The notes under the pieces: generated by a model
Seen by the model: only the letters and a program-made list of their open reading frames with translations
Told to the model about the DNA's origin: nothing
Database searches by the model: none
Translations under genes and position numbers: made by a program
Assembly (NCBI RefSeq): GCF_002979975.1
Contig: NZ_PCQD01000005.1
Location: 192,071 to 256,070, forward strand
Length of the DNA stretch: 64,000 nucleotides
Source of the DNA: Pseudomonas sp. MYb185
GTDB taxonomy: Bacteria > Pseudomonadota > Gammaproteobacteria > Pseudomonadales > Pseudomonadaceae
Direction of reading: 5' to 3'
Shown here: piece by piece, positions 1-8,464 of the stretch
Position numbering within the stretch: position 1 is the first letter of the stretch
Layout: each line of letters opens with the position of its first letter

Positions 1-32
1 CTGCCTCCACAATAATAAAAAGGAATTGAATA

Positions 33-764
33 ATGTGGGTTCGTCTGTTTCTGGTCTTGCTGCTGATGCAGCCGGGTCTGGCTGGCGCGAAGCTCTCCAG
101 CACCCCATTGCATGACGCTCGTATCCAGGCCTTCAGCCTGTGCAGTTTTCTCCTCGCCTACTACAACCCCAACCAGGATGGAATTGATCTGCGCTACGCC
201 GATGGCTACCAGCAGGATCTGGCGTGGCTGAAAGAGCAGTTGGGCAATGATGCGGAGCTGGGTGAGATGGTCGAGGATATCGATATTGCGATTACGGCAT
301 TGGAGGCGATACCGGCGGATTTGCCGGAACTGTATCCCGAGTGGTTGACGCTGGTGCTGATGACCCATGCACGGCTTGATCAGCGGCTTGCCGAGCGCAA
401 CGCCGGAGCAGGGGAGGTATCGGCGCAGTTGAGCACAGTGCAGGAGCTGCAGCTGGATATCGAGCGCCTGCTGCTGTTGTATCAGTCCCGCGCCTTCGGC
501 CTGTTGGGCATGTATGTGCTGGTAGTGGATGAAAACACCGTGGCGGAGCTGGATAAGCGCATTCTGCATGGCTTTGCCGAACTGCAGTCGCAGGCTTTGT
601 CGGCGGATCAGCAACTGGCAAAACTGGAAGGCTTCTACAGCTTTGTACGTCCGCACCTGTTGGAGCAGCAGCGCGGTTGGGTACCCGGTAGTGCGGCCTA
701 TTACCTGCGGCAGACCAGCCAGGGGCTGTCGCTATTCCTGTCAGAGCGAGCGGCCGGTTTGTGA
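33..764 (+). CDS. Secreted protein of unknown function
   Basis: A 243-residue protein with a clear signal peptide: Trp-Val-Arg, then a leucine-rich core, with likely cleavage after Ala-Gly-Ala at about residue 19. It is therefore probably periplasmic or surface-located. The mature part has no further membrane segment. It is rich in Leu, Glu and Gln and looks largely helical, with one Cys in a short motif near residue 37 (Phe-Ser-Leu-Cys-Ser-Phe). I do not recognise a family. The ATG follows AGGA at 21-24 with an 8-base gap, which supports this start. The MFS exporter begins 33 bases downstream on the same strand, so the two may be co-transcribed, but nothing else links them. Confidence 0.75.
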   Translation: MWVRLFLVLLLMQPGLAGAKLSSTPLHDARIQAFSLCSFLLAYYNPNQDGIDLRYADGYQQDLAWLKEQLGNDAELGEMVEDIDIAITALEAIPADLPELYPEWLTLVLMTHARLDQRLAERNAGAGEVSAQLSTVQELQLDIERLLLLYQSRAFGLLGMYVLVVDENTVAELDKRILHGFAELQSQALSADQQLAKLEGFYSFVRPHLLEQQRGWVPGSAAYYLRQTSQGLSLFLSERAAGL

Positions 765-797
765 GAGCCTTGGCGCCGTAGCGCCTGGAGAATGAAG

Positions 798-2003
798 ATG
801 TCCCATAAATTTACTATCAGTGGCCTGCTGTTGCTGGGAGCCTTGACTGCCATCGCACCCATGTCCACCGATATGTACCTGCCGGCACTGCCGGCTATCG
901 CCCTTGACCTCGGGTTGCTGCCGGGGCAGGTGGAGCTGACCTTTTCCGCCTATTTTGTCGGCATGCTGCTGGGCATGTTGTGCTATGGGCCGCTCAGTGA
1001 TCGCTTTGGTCGTCGCCCGCCGTTGTTATTCGGGCTCGGGCTATACAGCCTGGCTTCGCTATTGATTGTGACCAGTGAGTCACTGGATGGGCTGGTATGG
1101 CTGCGCTTTCTGCAAGGGCTGGGTGGTTGTGCCGGTGCGGTACTGACCGTGGCCATTGTCCGCGACCTGTGTCAGCCGCTGCAGGCGGCTAAAGTGATGA
1201 GCATGATCACCCTGGTGATGGGTGTCGCACCGATACTCGCGCCTCTGGCTGGTGGTTTCGTGCTGGAGCTCCGGGGCTGGCAGACGATTTTTCTGCTGCT
1301 GGCCGGTTTCGGTCTGCTATGCCTGCTGGGCATCGGCCTGCTGTTGCCGGAAAGCCTGGCCCAGCCAGCGCTACGCCTGGCGTTGCGCCCGGTTTTTACC
1401 GGTTACCTGGGGCTGCTCAAGGACCGCCGTTTCATCGGCTTCTCCCTGTGCCAGGCCTGCACCACCGGGGCGATGTTCGCCTATATCGTCGGTTCGCCGT
1501 TCGTGCTGATCGAGCTGCACGGCATTCCGGCTGCGCAGTTCGGCTGGTTCTTCGGCATCAACGCCATCGGCCTGGTCGCCGCCAGCCAGTTGAACCGCTG
1601 GCTGCTGCGCCGGCACAGCCCGCGCCGGCTACTGGCGCGGATGCTGTGGTTGCCATTGCTGGCCGGGGCGCTGCTGATGCTGGACCTGCTCGCGGGGCAT
1701 GTCGGGTTGTGGCTGATCCTGCCGGCGTTCTTCCTGCTGGTGTCCAGCGTCGGGCTGGTCGGTCCCAATGCCTCCGCCCTGGCGTTGGCCGAGCAGGGCG
1801 AGCGCGCCGGGCTGGCCTCGGCGCTGCACGTGAGCCTGACCTTCGGCATGGGCATGTGTGCCAGCCTGCTGGTGGCGGCATTGCAGGACGGCAGCGTGCG
1901 CCCGCTGGCGCTGGTGATCTTCAGTTTCAGCGTGGCTGGTCTGCTGGTCTATCACCTGCTGAGCGTGCGGCAACGGGAAGCGTTGCTGGGTGAGTCGCTG
2001 TGA
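798..2003 (+). CDS. Bcr/CflA-type MFS multidrug exporter
   Basis: A 401-residue, twelve-helix major facilitator protein, probably a drug:proton antiporter of the inner membrane. The first helix runs into Pro-Met-Ser-Thr-Asp-Met-Tyr-Leu-Pro-Ala, the signature of the Bcr/CflA drug-resistance branch. The helix 2-3 loop carries the MFS motif Gly-Pro-Leu-Ser-Asp-Arg-Phe-Gly-Arg-Arg. Two in-frame ATGs lie 6 bases apart (792 and 798). GGAG at 787-790 is 7 bases from the second but only 1 base from the first, so I chose 798. The substrate cannot be read from the sequence. It is followed by a non-coding stretch with two related hairpins and then by a convergent gene. Confidence 0.9.
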   Translation: MSHKFTISGLLLLGALTAIAPMSTDMYLPALPAIALDLGLLPGQVELTFSAYFVGMLLGMLCYGPLSDRFGRRPPLLFGLGLYSLASLLIVTSESLDGLVWLRFLQGLGGCAGAVLTVAIVRDLCQPLQAAKVMSMITLVMGVAPILAPLAGGFVLELRGWQTIFLLLAGFGLLCLLGIGLLLPESLAQPALRLALRPVFTGYLGLLKDRRFIGFSLCQACTTGAMFAYIVGSPFVLIELHGIPAAQFGWFFGINAIGLVAASQLNRWLLRRHSPRRLLARMLWLPLLAGALLMLDLLAGHVGLWLILPAFFLLVSSVGLVGPNASALALAEQGERAGLASALHVSLTFGMGMCASLLVAALQDGSVRPLALVIFSFSVAGLLVYHLLSVRQREALLGESL

Positions 2004-2031
2004 CTAAGCCCAGCCAGGGGTGTTCCCGGTG

Positions 2032-2061
2032 GCGCTGTGTCGAGATGGAACTCGACACTCC
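2032..2061 (+). repeat. 30-bp hairpin repeat, copy 1
   Basis: This copy contains a perfect 8-bp stem, GTGTCGAG/CTCGACAC, around ATGGAA (2037-2058). It matches 25 of 30 bases with a second copy at 2151-2180 in the same orientation. It lies between convergent genes, so either copy could help end transcription, but neither has a T-tract. Confidence 0.6.
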
Positions 2062-2150
2062 GAACCACCTGACCCATGGAAGGTGGCGTTCATCATTCGC
2101 GCTGCTGGACGGAAGGCCGGCTTCCATCCCGGCCCGCGGTGTCTCAGACA

Positions 2151-2180
2151 GCACTGTGTGGAGATGAAACGCTACACTCC
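2151..2180 (+). repeat. 30-bp hairpin repeat, copy 2
   Basis: This is the second copy of the 30-bp element at 2032-2061, with five mismatches. Its stem (2156-2177) is weaker, with GTGT/ACAC ends, one G-T pair and one mismatch inside. Its end touches the last codons of the convergent flavin reductase gene. Confidence 0.55.
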
Positions 2181-2182
2181 AG

Positions 2183-3127
2183 TCAGCGTTTGCTGACCAC
2201 CAGCTTCAGCGCTCTCCTGAACACTTCCAGTTCACCTTCGCTGAGTTCGGCGAAGATGTCATCCTGGGCCTGGTGCAGCATGTTCCACAGCTCTTCCAGC
2301 TTGGCGTGACCGGCACTGGTGACCCAGCGCTGGTTACCCTTGATATCCAGGTAGCCCTTGGTTTGCAGGGTCTGCATGGCATCGTTCAGTTCCCGGGCCG
2401 GTATCGCAGCCGCCTGCTGCAGGTCGCCGATACTGGCATTGGGAGCGCTGTCGAGCACCAGCAGCAGGCGCGATTCGCTGTTGCGCATGCCGAGTTTCAG
2501 GTGCTGCTGGACGAAGCGTGGATGACTGGTGCTGACCGCCTGGATCATCAGGTAGAACAGGTTGTCGCCGAGCTTGGTGTGCAGCAGGTCGGCGGACTCG
2601 TTCTGCTCGGTCACCTCGGGTTTGCGACCACGCGGGTGCGGCAGGACCATGGCATAGCTGCCCTGGTGATAGACCAGCGGCGGCTGGCTGAAATCCTCGA
2701 ACTGTTCCACCTGGCCGATGATCAGCCAATGGTCGCCGGCATCGATCTGCTGGAAGGTGGAACACTGGAAGTTGCCGGCACAGCCCGGGAGCAGGGGCGC
2801 GCCGCCGAGGCCGGCATGGTGTTCGATGCCGGCGAACTTGTCCTCCTGCGGGCGGGCGAAGTGATTGGACAGCTCGATCTGGCTGGAGGCCAGGATATTC
2901 ACTGCGAAATGGCTGGCCTGCTGGAAGATGTCCCAGGTGCTGGAGCGCTTGTCCAGGCTCCAGAGAATCAGCGGCGGGTCCAGCGATACCGAGTTGAAGC
3001 TGTTGGCGGTTACTCCGGCCTTGTTTCCCGCTGCATCACAGGCGGTGACTATGGTGACACCACAGGCGAAGTTGCCCAGTGCGCGACGAAACTGGCGGGG
3101 ATCGAGGGAGGCTTGTGTGTTGTTCAT
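2183..3127 (-). CDS. Flavin reductase-like protein with C-terminal winged-helix domain
   Basis: A 314-residue cytoplasmic protein. Residues about 10-160 match the flavin reductase/FMN-binding split-barrel family (HpaC type): Arg-Arg-Ala-Leu-Gly-Asn-Phe-Ala-Cys-Gly-Val-Thr-Ile-Val-Thr near the start, then Gly-Val-Thr-Ala-Asn-Ser-Phe-Asn-Ser-Val-Ser-Leu-Asp-Pro-Pro. The last 130 residues look like a MarR-type winged helix: a helical start, then Arg-Leu-Leu-Leu-Val-Leu-Asp plus a Gly-Tyr-Leu-Asp-Ile-Lys-Gly wing. Most relatives I know of stop after the barrel, so this is an enzyme-plus-HTH fusion. An upstream in-frame ATG at 3181 would add 18 residues. I chose 3127 because GGAG lies 4 bases before it and the family begins there. 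The partner oxygenase, if any, is not in the window. Confidence 0.8.
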   Translation of the reverse strand: MNNTQASLDPRQFRRALGNFACGVTIVTACDAAGNKAGVTANSFNSVSLDPPLILWSLDKRSSTWDIFQQASHFAVNILASSQIELSNHFARPQEDKFAGIEHHAGLGGAPLLPGCAGNFQCSTFQQIDAGDHWLIIGQVEQFEDFSQPPLVYHQGSYAMVLPHPRGRKPEVTEQNESADLLHTKLGDNLFYLMIQAVSTSHPRFVQQHLKLGMRNSESRLLLVLDSAPNASIGDLQQAAAIPARELNDAMQTLQTKGYLDIKGNQRWVTSAGHAKLEELWNMLHQAQDDIFAELSEGELEVFRRALKLVVSKR

Positions 3128-3311
3128 GGTGCTCCAGTGGCCCTGCGTGCGAGGGCCTGTGATGTAGATACTTGGCCCCATCCTAGCAAGCGCTGGAGTG
3201 ACGTCATTGGCGATAAATTGAATGGGTTGTTCGGTTGAGTTGACTGACGGGACGGGGCTGGATTGTTAGGCTTGATTTCCTGATAACGACAAGAGCAAAA
3301 GGAATCCAAGC

Positions 3312-4412
3312 ATGACCACATCTCTGCACTGGATGCGCTGCCATGCGCCTCTGGCCCTGATGCTGATGGCCTGCGCGGCGCAGACCCAGGCCGACCAGGC
3401 TCCGCCCTGCGAAGCCGGCGCCGACTATCGACCGGTGTGCGGCATCGCACCGCCGGAGGACCTGGAGCTGTCAGCTGATGGCAAGCACCTGTTCATGAGC
3501 GTGACTCCCGGCCTGGCCGGACAGCACCGTCCGCGGCTGCGGGTCATGGAGCTGGCTACCGACCGGGTGGAGGATATGAAGGTGAGTTACGCGGCGCAGC
3601 CAGGCTGGGGGGAAGCCGGCTGCGCTGTACCCGAGCATGGCATTGGTGCCCATGGCATCCACCTGTCCGAGCGCGCAGATGGTCGCCAGCAATTGCTGGT
3701 GGTCAATCATGCCGGGCGCGAGGCTATCGAGTTCATCGAGTTGCAGCCGGATGAGCAGGGTTGGCAGGCCATCTGGCGTGGCTGTGTGGAGAACCGCGGC
3801 CAGGGCAAGTTCAATGATGTGGCGGCCACGCCGGACGGCGGTTTTGTCGCCACCGTCATGTTCGTCTCCGACAGCATGGAGCCGCCGCTGCCACTGGAGC
3901 AACTGCTCGATGGGCGCGACACCGGTTATCTGATGCAATGGTCCGCGGCGCAGCCGCTGCGCAAACTGGAGGGCTCCAGTGCGCCTTTCCCCAATGGCGT
4001 GCAGGTATCGGCGGATGGCAATAGCGCCTGGTTCGCCGCATGGACGGCGAAACAGCTGTGGCGATACGACCTGGAAACGGGCGCCATTACGGCCAGGGTG
4101 GACACCGGCTATATGGTCGACAATCTCAACTGGGCAAGCGATGGCCGGCTGCTTGGTGCGGGTGTGCCTGACGGGGATGCGTTCATTCACTGCTTCGAGC
4201 AGCAGATCGAGCACTGTCCGATGGCGGTGCGGGTGTCGGCGCTGGATACGCTCGACCTGCAGCACGACATGCTGTTCAGTATCGAGCCCGGTGTCATGGC
4301 CGGTGCTTCGGTGGCAACCCAGGTCGGTGAGGAGTTGTACGTTGGCACCTTTACCGGCGATCGTCTGCTGCGCGTGACGATCGGGCAAGGAGGCGAGCAT
4401 GCGCAGGAGTGA
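3312..4412 (+). CDS. Exported paraoxonase/SMP-30-like beta-propeller protein
   Basis: A 366-residue protein with an N-terminal export signal (hydrophobic about 12-27). Cleavage near Gln-Ala-Asp looks likely, although Leu-Met-Ala-Cys at 18-21 could be a weak lipobox. Repeated sequence blocks suggest a six-bladed calcium-dependent propeller. His-Gly-Ile-His followed by Leu-Leu-Val-Val-Asn-His-Ala resembles the paraoxonase/arylesterase core. Phe-Asn-Asp-Val-Ala-Ala-Thr-Pro-Asp-Gly and Asn-Gly-Val-Gln-Val-Ser-Ala-Asp-Gly look like SMP-30-type metal-ligand loops. A lactonase or esterase role is inferred, not shown. AAGGA precedes the ATG. Its end overlaps the arylsulfatase start by 14 bases, so the two form an operon. 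Confidence 0.7.
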   Translation: MTTSLHWMRCHAPLALMLMACAAQTQADQAPPCEAGADYRPVCGIAPPEDLELSADGKHLFMSVTPGLAGQHRPRLRVMELATDRVEDMKVSYAAQPGWGEAGCAVPEHGIGAHGIHLSERADGRQQLLVVNHAGREAIEFIELQPDEQGWQAIWRGCVENRGQGKFNDVAATPDGGFVATVMFVSDSMEPPLPLEQLLDGRDTGYLMQWSAAQPLRKLEGSSAPFPNGVQVSADGNSAWFAAWTAKQLWRYDLETGAITARVDTGYMVDNLNWASDGRLLGAGVPDGDAFIHCFEQQIEHCPMAVRVSALDTLDLQHDMLFSIEPGVMAGASVATQVGEELYVGTFTGDRLLRVTIGQGGEHAQE

Positions 4413-6051
4413 CCGGGTGGGCAGGACGATGGCGGTACTGGCGCTGCTGTGGATGGGTGCTGGGGTGGCTGCCGAGCGGCCCAATATCCTGTTGATCATG
4501 GCCGATGACCTGGGGTTCTCGGACCTGGGCAGCTATGGCGGGGAGATAGCTACGCCGAACCTGGACACCCTGGCTGCCGAGGGGCTGCGCATGTCCAACT
4601 TCTACACCGCGCCGACCTGTTCGCCGACCCGGGCCATGGTGATGTCGGGTACCGACAACCATCTGGTGGGGCTGGGGACCATGGCGGAGGTGCTGCCGTT
4701 CCTGCCCCAGCTGCAGGGCCGCCCGGGCTATGAAGGGCACCTGAATGAGCGCGCCCATTCGCTGCCGGCGCTGCTCGGCGAGGCGGGCTACAACACCTAC
4801 CTGAGCGGCAAATGGCACCTGGGCAAGGCGCCGGAGCAGGACCCGCTGCGCCTGGGCTTCGACCGTGCCTTCGTGCTGCTCGATGGCGGCGCCAGTCATT
4901 TCCAGCCGCTGGACGGCAGCCAGGTGCGGGTGGAGAACGTCAGCTATCGCGAGGACGGCCAGCCGGTAGAGGTGCCGGCGGATTTCTTCTCCTCGGATTT
5001 CTACACCGACAAGCTGATCGGCTACCTGGAACAGGGGCGGGCCAGTGGGCGGCCGTTCTTCGCCTGGGCCGCCTATACCGCGCCGCACTGGCCGCTGCAT
5101 GCGCCGCAGGAATATATCGACAAGTACCGTGGGCGCTACGATGCCGGGTATGAGGCCATCCGCGAGCAACGCCTGGCCCGGCAGCGGGATGCTGGCCTGT
5201 TTCCGGTGGCGTTCCCCGCGGCGGCCCCGGCTGATGTGCCGAGCCCGCTGTGGCATCAGCTCGGCGTCCAGGAGCAGGCTCGTCAGGCGCGCCGGATGGA
5301 AGTGTATGCGGCCATGGTCGATCACCTGGACATGAATATCGGCCGGCTGATCGATTACCTCAAGCGCAGCGGGCAGTACGACAACACACTGATCCTGTTC
5401 ATTTCCGACAATGGCGCAGCTGGCGAGGACCACGCCAAGGGCTATTCCCCGGGGGATGGGATGACTGACGATTCGCTGGCCAATATCGGACGGCGCGGCT
5501 CCAATGTGAATTATGGTTTCCGCTGGGCCGAGGTCAGTGCCACGCCTTTCAGCCTGGTCAAGGGCACCTCCGCCGAAGGCGGCATCAGCTCACCGGCCAT
5601 CGTCAGATTGCCGGCCAGCCTGGGTGGTGCCGGTGCGGGGCAGGTGATCCATGATGTTGGGCGGGTCGATGACCTGCTGCCGACCTTCCTGGAGTTGGCC
5701 GGGCAGGATGATCCAGGTGACAGCTTCAAGGAGCAGCCTCGGCATCCGGTTACCGGCGTGTCGCTGCTGGCCGCCTGGCAGGGGCGGGAAGGGGTGCGTA
5801 GCAAGCCCATGGCCGGGGAAATGTTCGGCCAGCCCTATGTGCGCCTGGGTGACTGGAAGTGGCGTTCGGCTTTCGCCCCGGACGGCAGCCCGGCCAGCCT
5901 GAACCAGCCTTACCAGTGGCAACTGTTCAACCTGGCCGAAGACCGTGGGGAAACCCGGGATCTGGCTGCCGACTACCCGGAAAAGGCGGCCGAATTGATG
6001 CAGGCCTGGCGCGAGTATGCCGAGTGGGCAGGGGTGGTGGAGCCGGACTGA
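4399..6051 (+). CDS. Arylsulfatase (type I, Cys-type)
   Basis: A 550-residue exported sulfatase that should hydrolyse sulfate esters in the periplasm. It begins with a signal peptide ending Gly-Val-Ala-Ala-Glu and continues into Arg-Pro-Asn-Ile-Leu-Leu-Ile-Met-Ala-Asp-Asp, which gives metal ligands Asp36 and Asp37. The sulfatase signature Cys74-Ser-Pro-Thr-Arg is intact, so Cys74 would be converted to formylglycine. Later come Ser-Gly-Lys-Trp-His-Leu-Gly and Ile-Ser-Asp-Asn-Gly, both typical of the active site. The start has a strong AAGGAGG at 4387-4393 with a 5-base spacer, inside the end of the propeller gene. No formylglycine-generating enzyme or anaerobic maturase lies in this window. 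The natural substrate is unknown. Confidence 0.9.
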   Translation: MRRSDRVGRTMAVLALLWMGAGVAAERPNILLIMADDLGFSDLGSYGGEIATPNLDTLAAEGLRMSNFYTAPTCSPTRAMVMSGTDNHLVGLGTMAEVLPFLPQLQGRPGYEGHLNERAHSLPALLGEAGYNTYLSGKWHLGKAPEQDPLRLGFDRAFVLLDGGASHFQPLDGSQVRVENVSYREDGQPVEVPADFFSSDFYTDKLIGYLEQGRASGRPFFAWAAYTAPHWPLHAPQEYIDKYRGRYDAGYEAIREQRLARQRDAGLFPVAFPAAAPADVPSPLWHQLGVQEQARQARRMEVYAAMVDHLDMNIGRLIDYLKRSGQYDNTLILFISDNGAAGEDHAKGYSPGDGMTDDSLANIGRRGSNVNYGFRWAEVSATPFSLVKGTSAEGGISSPAIVRLPASLGGAGAGQVIHDVGRVDDLLPTFLELAGQDDPGDSFKEQPRHPVTGVSLLAAWQGREGVRSKPMAGEMFGQPYVRLGDWKWRSAFAPDGSPASLNQPYQWQLFNLAEDRGETRDLAADYPEKAAELMQAWREYAEWAGVVEPD

Positions 6052-6100
6052 TGTGGTGGGATACGGGCCGAACCTTGTCATCCTTCGCGTGCTATTCGAA

Positions 6101-7441
6101 TCAGGCCTGGGCCAGGCTGTCCAGCAACACCCGTACCTTGGTCAGGCTTTCCTGGTACTCGGCCCCCGCCTCGGAGTCGGCGACGATGGCGCCGCCACCC
6201 CAGCAGTACAGGCGGTCGTCCTGGTGTACCAGGCTGCGGATGGCGATATTCAGGTCCATCTGCCCCTCGCAGCCGATATAGCCGATGCTGCCGCAGTACA
6301 GGCTGCGGCGCACCGGCTCCAGCTCCTCGATGATCTGCATGGCGCGGATCTTCGGTGCGCCGGTGATCGAGCCGCCGGGGAAGGCACCGGCCAGCAGGTC
6401 CAGGGCGTCCATCTCCGGTTTCAGCGTGCCCCGCACGCTGCTGACCAGATGATGCACGTTGGGGTAGCTCTCGATCCTGAACAGCTCCGGTACACGAACG
6501 CTGCCAAAGGCGCAGGCGCGGCCGAAGTCGTTGCGTAGCAGATCGACGATCATCAGGTTCTCCGCGCGGTCCTTGGGGCTGCCTTGCAGCTCCTCGGCCA
6601 GCGCCCGGTCCTGTTCCGGCGTATCGCCCCGCGGGCGTGTGCCCTTGATTGGCCGGGTTTCCGCCTGGCCATCCACCACCTTGAGAAAGCGCTCCGGAGA
6701 CAGGCACAGCAGCGCCTGGCCAGGAAATTCCAGGTAGGCGGCAAACGGTGTCGGGCAGGCCTGGCGTAGACGCCGATAGGCGGTCAGCGGATCGCCCTGG
6801 CAGGGTGCCGAGAAGCGCTGGGCCAGGTTCACCTGATAGCAATCACCGGCTCGGATGTACTGCTGGATACGCTCGAAGGCGTCCAGATAGGCCGCTTGCG
6901 GCTGCTCTGCAGTGAAGGGGTGGGTGAGGCTGAATTCGCCTGGATCGACAGTGGCAGCGGCCAGGCGCGCAAGCAATTCGCTCCGATAGCTTTTGTCGAC
7001 AATCGGATGGCACACCAGCCAGCGCCGACGCAACTGGTTGTCGCTGACCAGGCTCCAGCGATAGATGCCCATCTGCAGAAGCGGCAGTTGGATGTCGGCG
7101 CGGGCCTGGACCGGCATGGTCTCCAGTGCCCGACCGAAGTCGTAGCTGACAAAACCCAGGGCGCCGGCACCGAACGGCAGCTGCAACTGCTGCGGCCAAC
7201 TGGCTGGGCCCAGCTCGGCGAGGGCCTGGCGCAGGCGCTCGATGGTCTGCCGACCGGGTTCGTCCGGCTGCGGAGTGAGCAGTATCGACGGGTCCGCCGC
7301 CAGGATGCTGTAGCGGCCCAGCGGGTCGCCGCTGGCGGCCGAGTCGAGCAGTACCGGATGGCCCATGTCACGAATGGCAAAAAGCCCTGGCAGCGGGTCG
7401 GCTTGCCAGGGCAGTTCGGTAATCTGGTAGGACGCGGTCAT
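6101..7441 (-). CDS. pabB: Aminodeoxychorismate synthase component I
   Basis: This 446-residue enzyme aminates chorismate to 4-amino-4-deoxychorismate for folate synthesis, using ammonia from the PabA glutaminase (not in this window). The C-terminal chorismate-binding domain (about 180-446) is complete. Pro-Ile-Lys266-Gly-Thr matches the lysine motif that separates PabB from anthranilate synthase TrpE, which has Ala there. Pro-Glu-Arg-Phe-Leu-Lys precedes it, and Gly-Gly-Ser-Ile-Thr-Gly-Ala-Pro-Lys and the Glu/Gly-rich C-terminus follow. Its ATG overlaps the TGA of the upstream ATP-grasp gene as ATGA, so translation is probably coupled. It is convergent with the sulfatase operon, with only 49 bases between them. 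Confidence 0.93.
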   Translation of the reverse strand: MTASYQITELPWQADPLPGLFAIRDMGHPVLLDSAASGDPLGRYSILAADPSILLTPQPDEPGRQTIERLRQALAELGPASWPQQLQLPFGAGALGFVSYDFGRALETMPVQARADIQLPLLQMGIYRWSLVSDNQLRRRWLVCHPIVDKSYRSELLARLAAATVDPGEFSLTHPFTAEQPQAAYLDAFERIQQYIRAGDCYQVNLAQRFSAPCQGDPLTAYRRLRQACPTPFAAYLEFPGQALLCLSPERFLKVVDGQAETRPIKGTRPRGDTPEQDRALAEELQGSPKDRAENLMIVDLLRNDFGRACAFGSVRVPELFRIESYPNVHHLVSSVRGTLKPEMDALDLLAGAFPGGSITGAPKIRAMQIIEELEPVRRSLYCGSIGYIGCEGQMDLNIAIRSLVHQDDRLYCWGGGAIVADSEAGAEYQESLTKVRVLLDSLAQA

Positions 7442-8454
7442 GCGGTGGGTTCGGGCTCCGCCGGCGCCTCGTCTGCGCTGAGGAAGACCGGTTTGCCAAA
7501 ATGCTTCTGGGCGAACGCCATGCGCTCGTCCACCGTCTCGGTGCGGCCGGTCTTTTTCAGTTCGGCGATGTGTTTCTCCACCGTATGGCAGCGGTGGGTC
7601 AGGCCTGCATCGTTGGCGATCTGGATGTTCAGACCGGGGCGGGCGTTGAGTTCGAGAATCAGCGGACCTTTCTTCTCGTCCAGCACCAGATCCACACCGA
7701 TGTAACCCAGCCCGGACAGCTCGTAGCAGGCCGTGGCCAGACGCATGAAGCCGTCCCAGTCGGGCAACTGCACGCCGTCCACCGGGTTGGCGGTATCCGG
7801 ATGCTTGCTGATCTTGTTGTTCAGCCAGGTGCCCTTGAGGGTGACGCCGGTGGTCAGGTCCACGCCGACGCCGATGGCGCCCTGGTGCAGGTTGGCCTTG
7901 CCGCCGGACTGGCGGGTCGGCAGGCGCAGCATGGCCATGACCGGGTAGCCCATGAGCACGATGACACGGATATCCGGCACGCCCTCATAACTGATGCTCT
8001 TGAAGATCGGGTCCGGCTTGACCCGGTATTCGATCAGCGCCCGGTCCCGGTGTCCACCCAGCGAGTACAGGCCGGAAATGATGTTGGAGATGTGGTGCTC
8101 GATCTCCTCCAGCGTGATGATCTTGCCCGACACCGTACGAAAGCGGCCCTCGTAGCGGTCGCCGATCACCAGGATGCCGTCACCGCCAGCCCCCTGGGCC
8201 GGCTTGATGACGAAGCCCTTGTGGTCCTCCACCAGTTTGCTGAACTGACCGATACCCTTCTCGGTATCGATGATGCCGTAGAGGTCGGGGACGTTGATAT
8301 CGGCGGCGAGGGCGCGCTCCTTGGTCAGGATCTTGTCATCGACCACCGGATACAGGTTGCGCTTGTTGTACTTGAGCACGTAATCCGCGTTGCGCCGATT
8401 GATGCCCATGACCCCATTGTCTCTGAGCGCTTTCCAGGTCTTCCAGAAAAACAT
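7438..8454 (-). CDS. RimK-like alpha-L-glutamate ligase-related ATP-grasp protein
   Basis: A 338-residue ATP-grasp enzyme of the RimK-related ligase family. Such enzymes form amide bonds through an acyl-phosphate, often adding glutamate or another amino acid to a carboxyl group. Lys-Pro-Ala-Gln-Gly-Ala-Gly-Gly-Asp-Gly (about 83-92) is the ATP-binding lysine and glycine loop. Glu-Leu-Asn-Ala-Arg-Pro-Gly near residue 268 supplies the magnesium ligands, so the enzyme looks active. The gene follows the seven-helix transglutaminase-like gene by 10 bases, a pairing seen widely in proteobacteria. Here it also overlaps pabB. The retropepsin-like protease that often belongs to this gene set is absent from the window. 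The substrate is unknown. Confidence 0.85.
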   Translation of the reverse strand: MFFWKTWKALRDNGVMGINRRNADYVLKYNKRNLYPVVDDKILTKERALAADINVPDLYGIIDTEKGIGQFSKLVEDHKGFVIKPAQGAGGDGILVIGDRYEGRFRTVSGKIITLEEIEHHISNIISGLYSLGGHRDRALIEYRVKPDPIFKSISYEGVPDIRVIVLMGYPVMAMLRLPTRQSGGKANLHQGAIGVGVDLTTGVTLKGTWLNNKISKHPDTANPVDGVQLPDWDGFMRLATACYELSGLGYIGVDLVLDEKKGPLILELNARPGLNIQIANDAGLTHRCHTVEKHIAELKKTGRTETVDERMAFAQKHFGKPVFLSADEAPAEPEPTA

Positions 8455-8464
8455 GCGACTCTCC

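Noticed and set aside
3128-3181. Longer start for the flavin reductase at 3181
   Set aside because: The 18 extra residues are not family-like, and the GGAG sits before the ATG at 3127.
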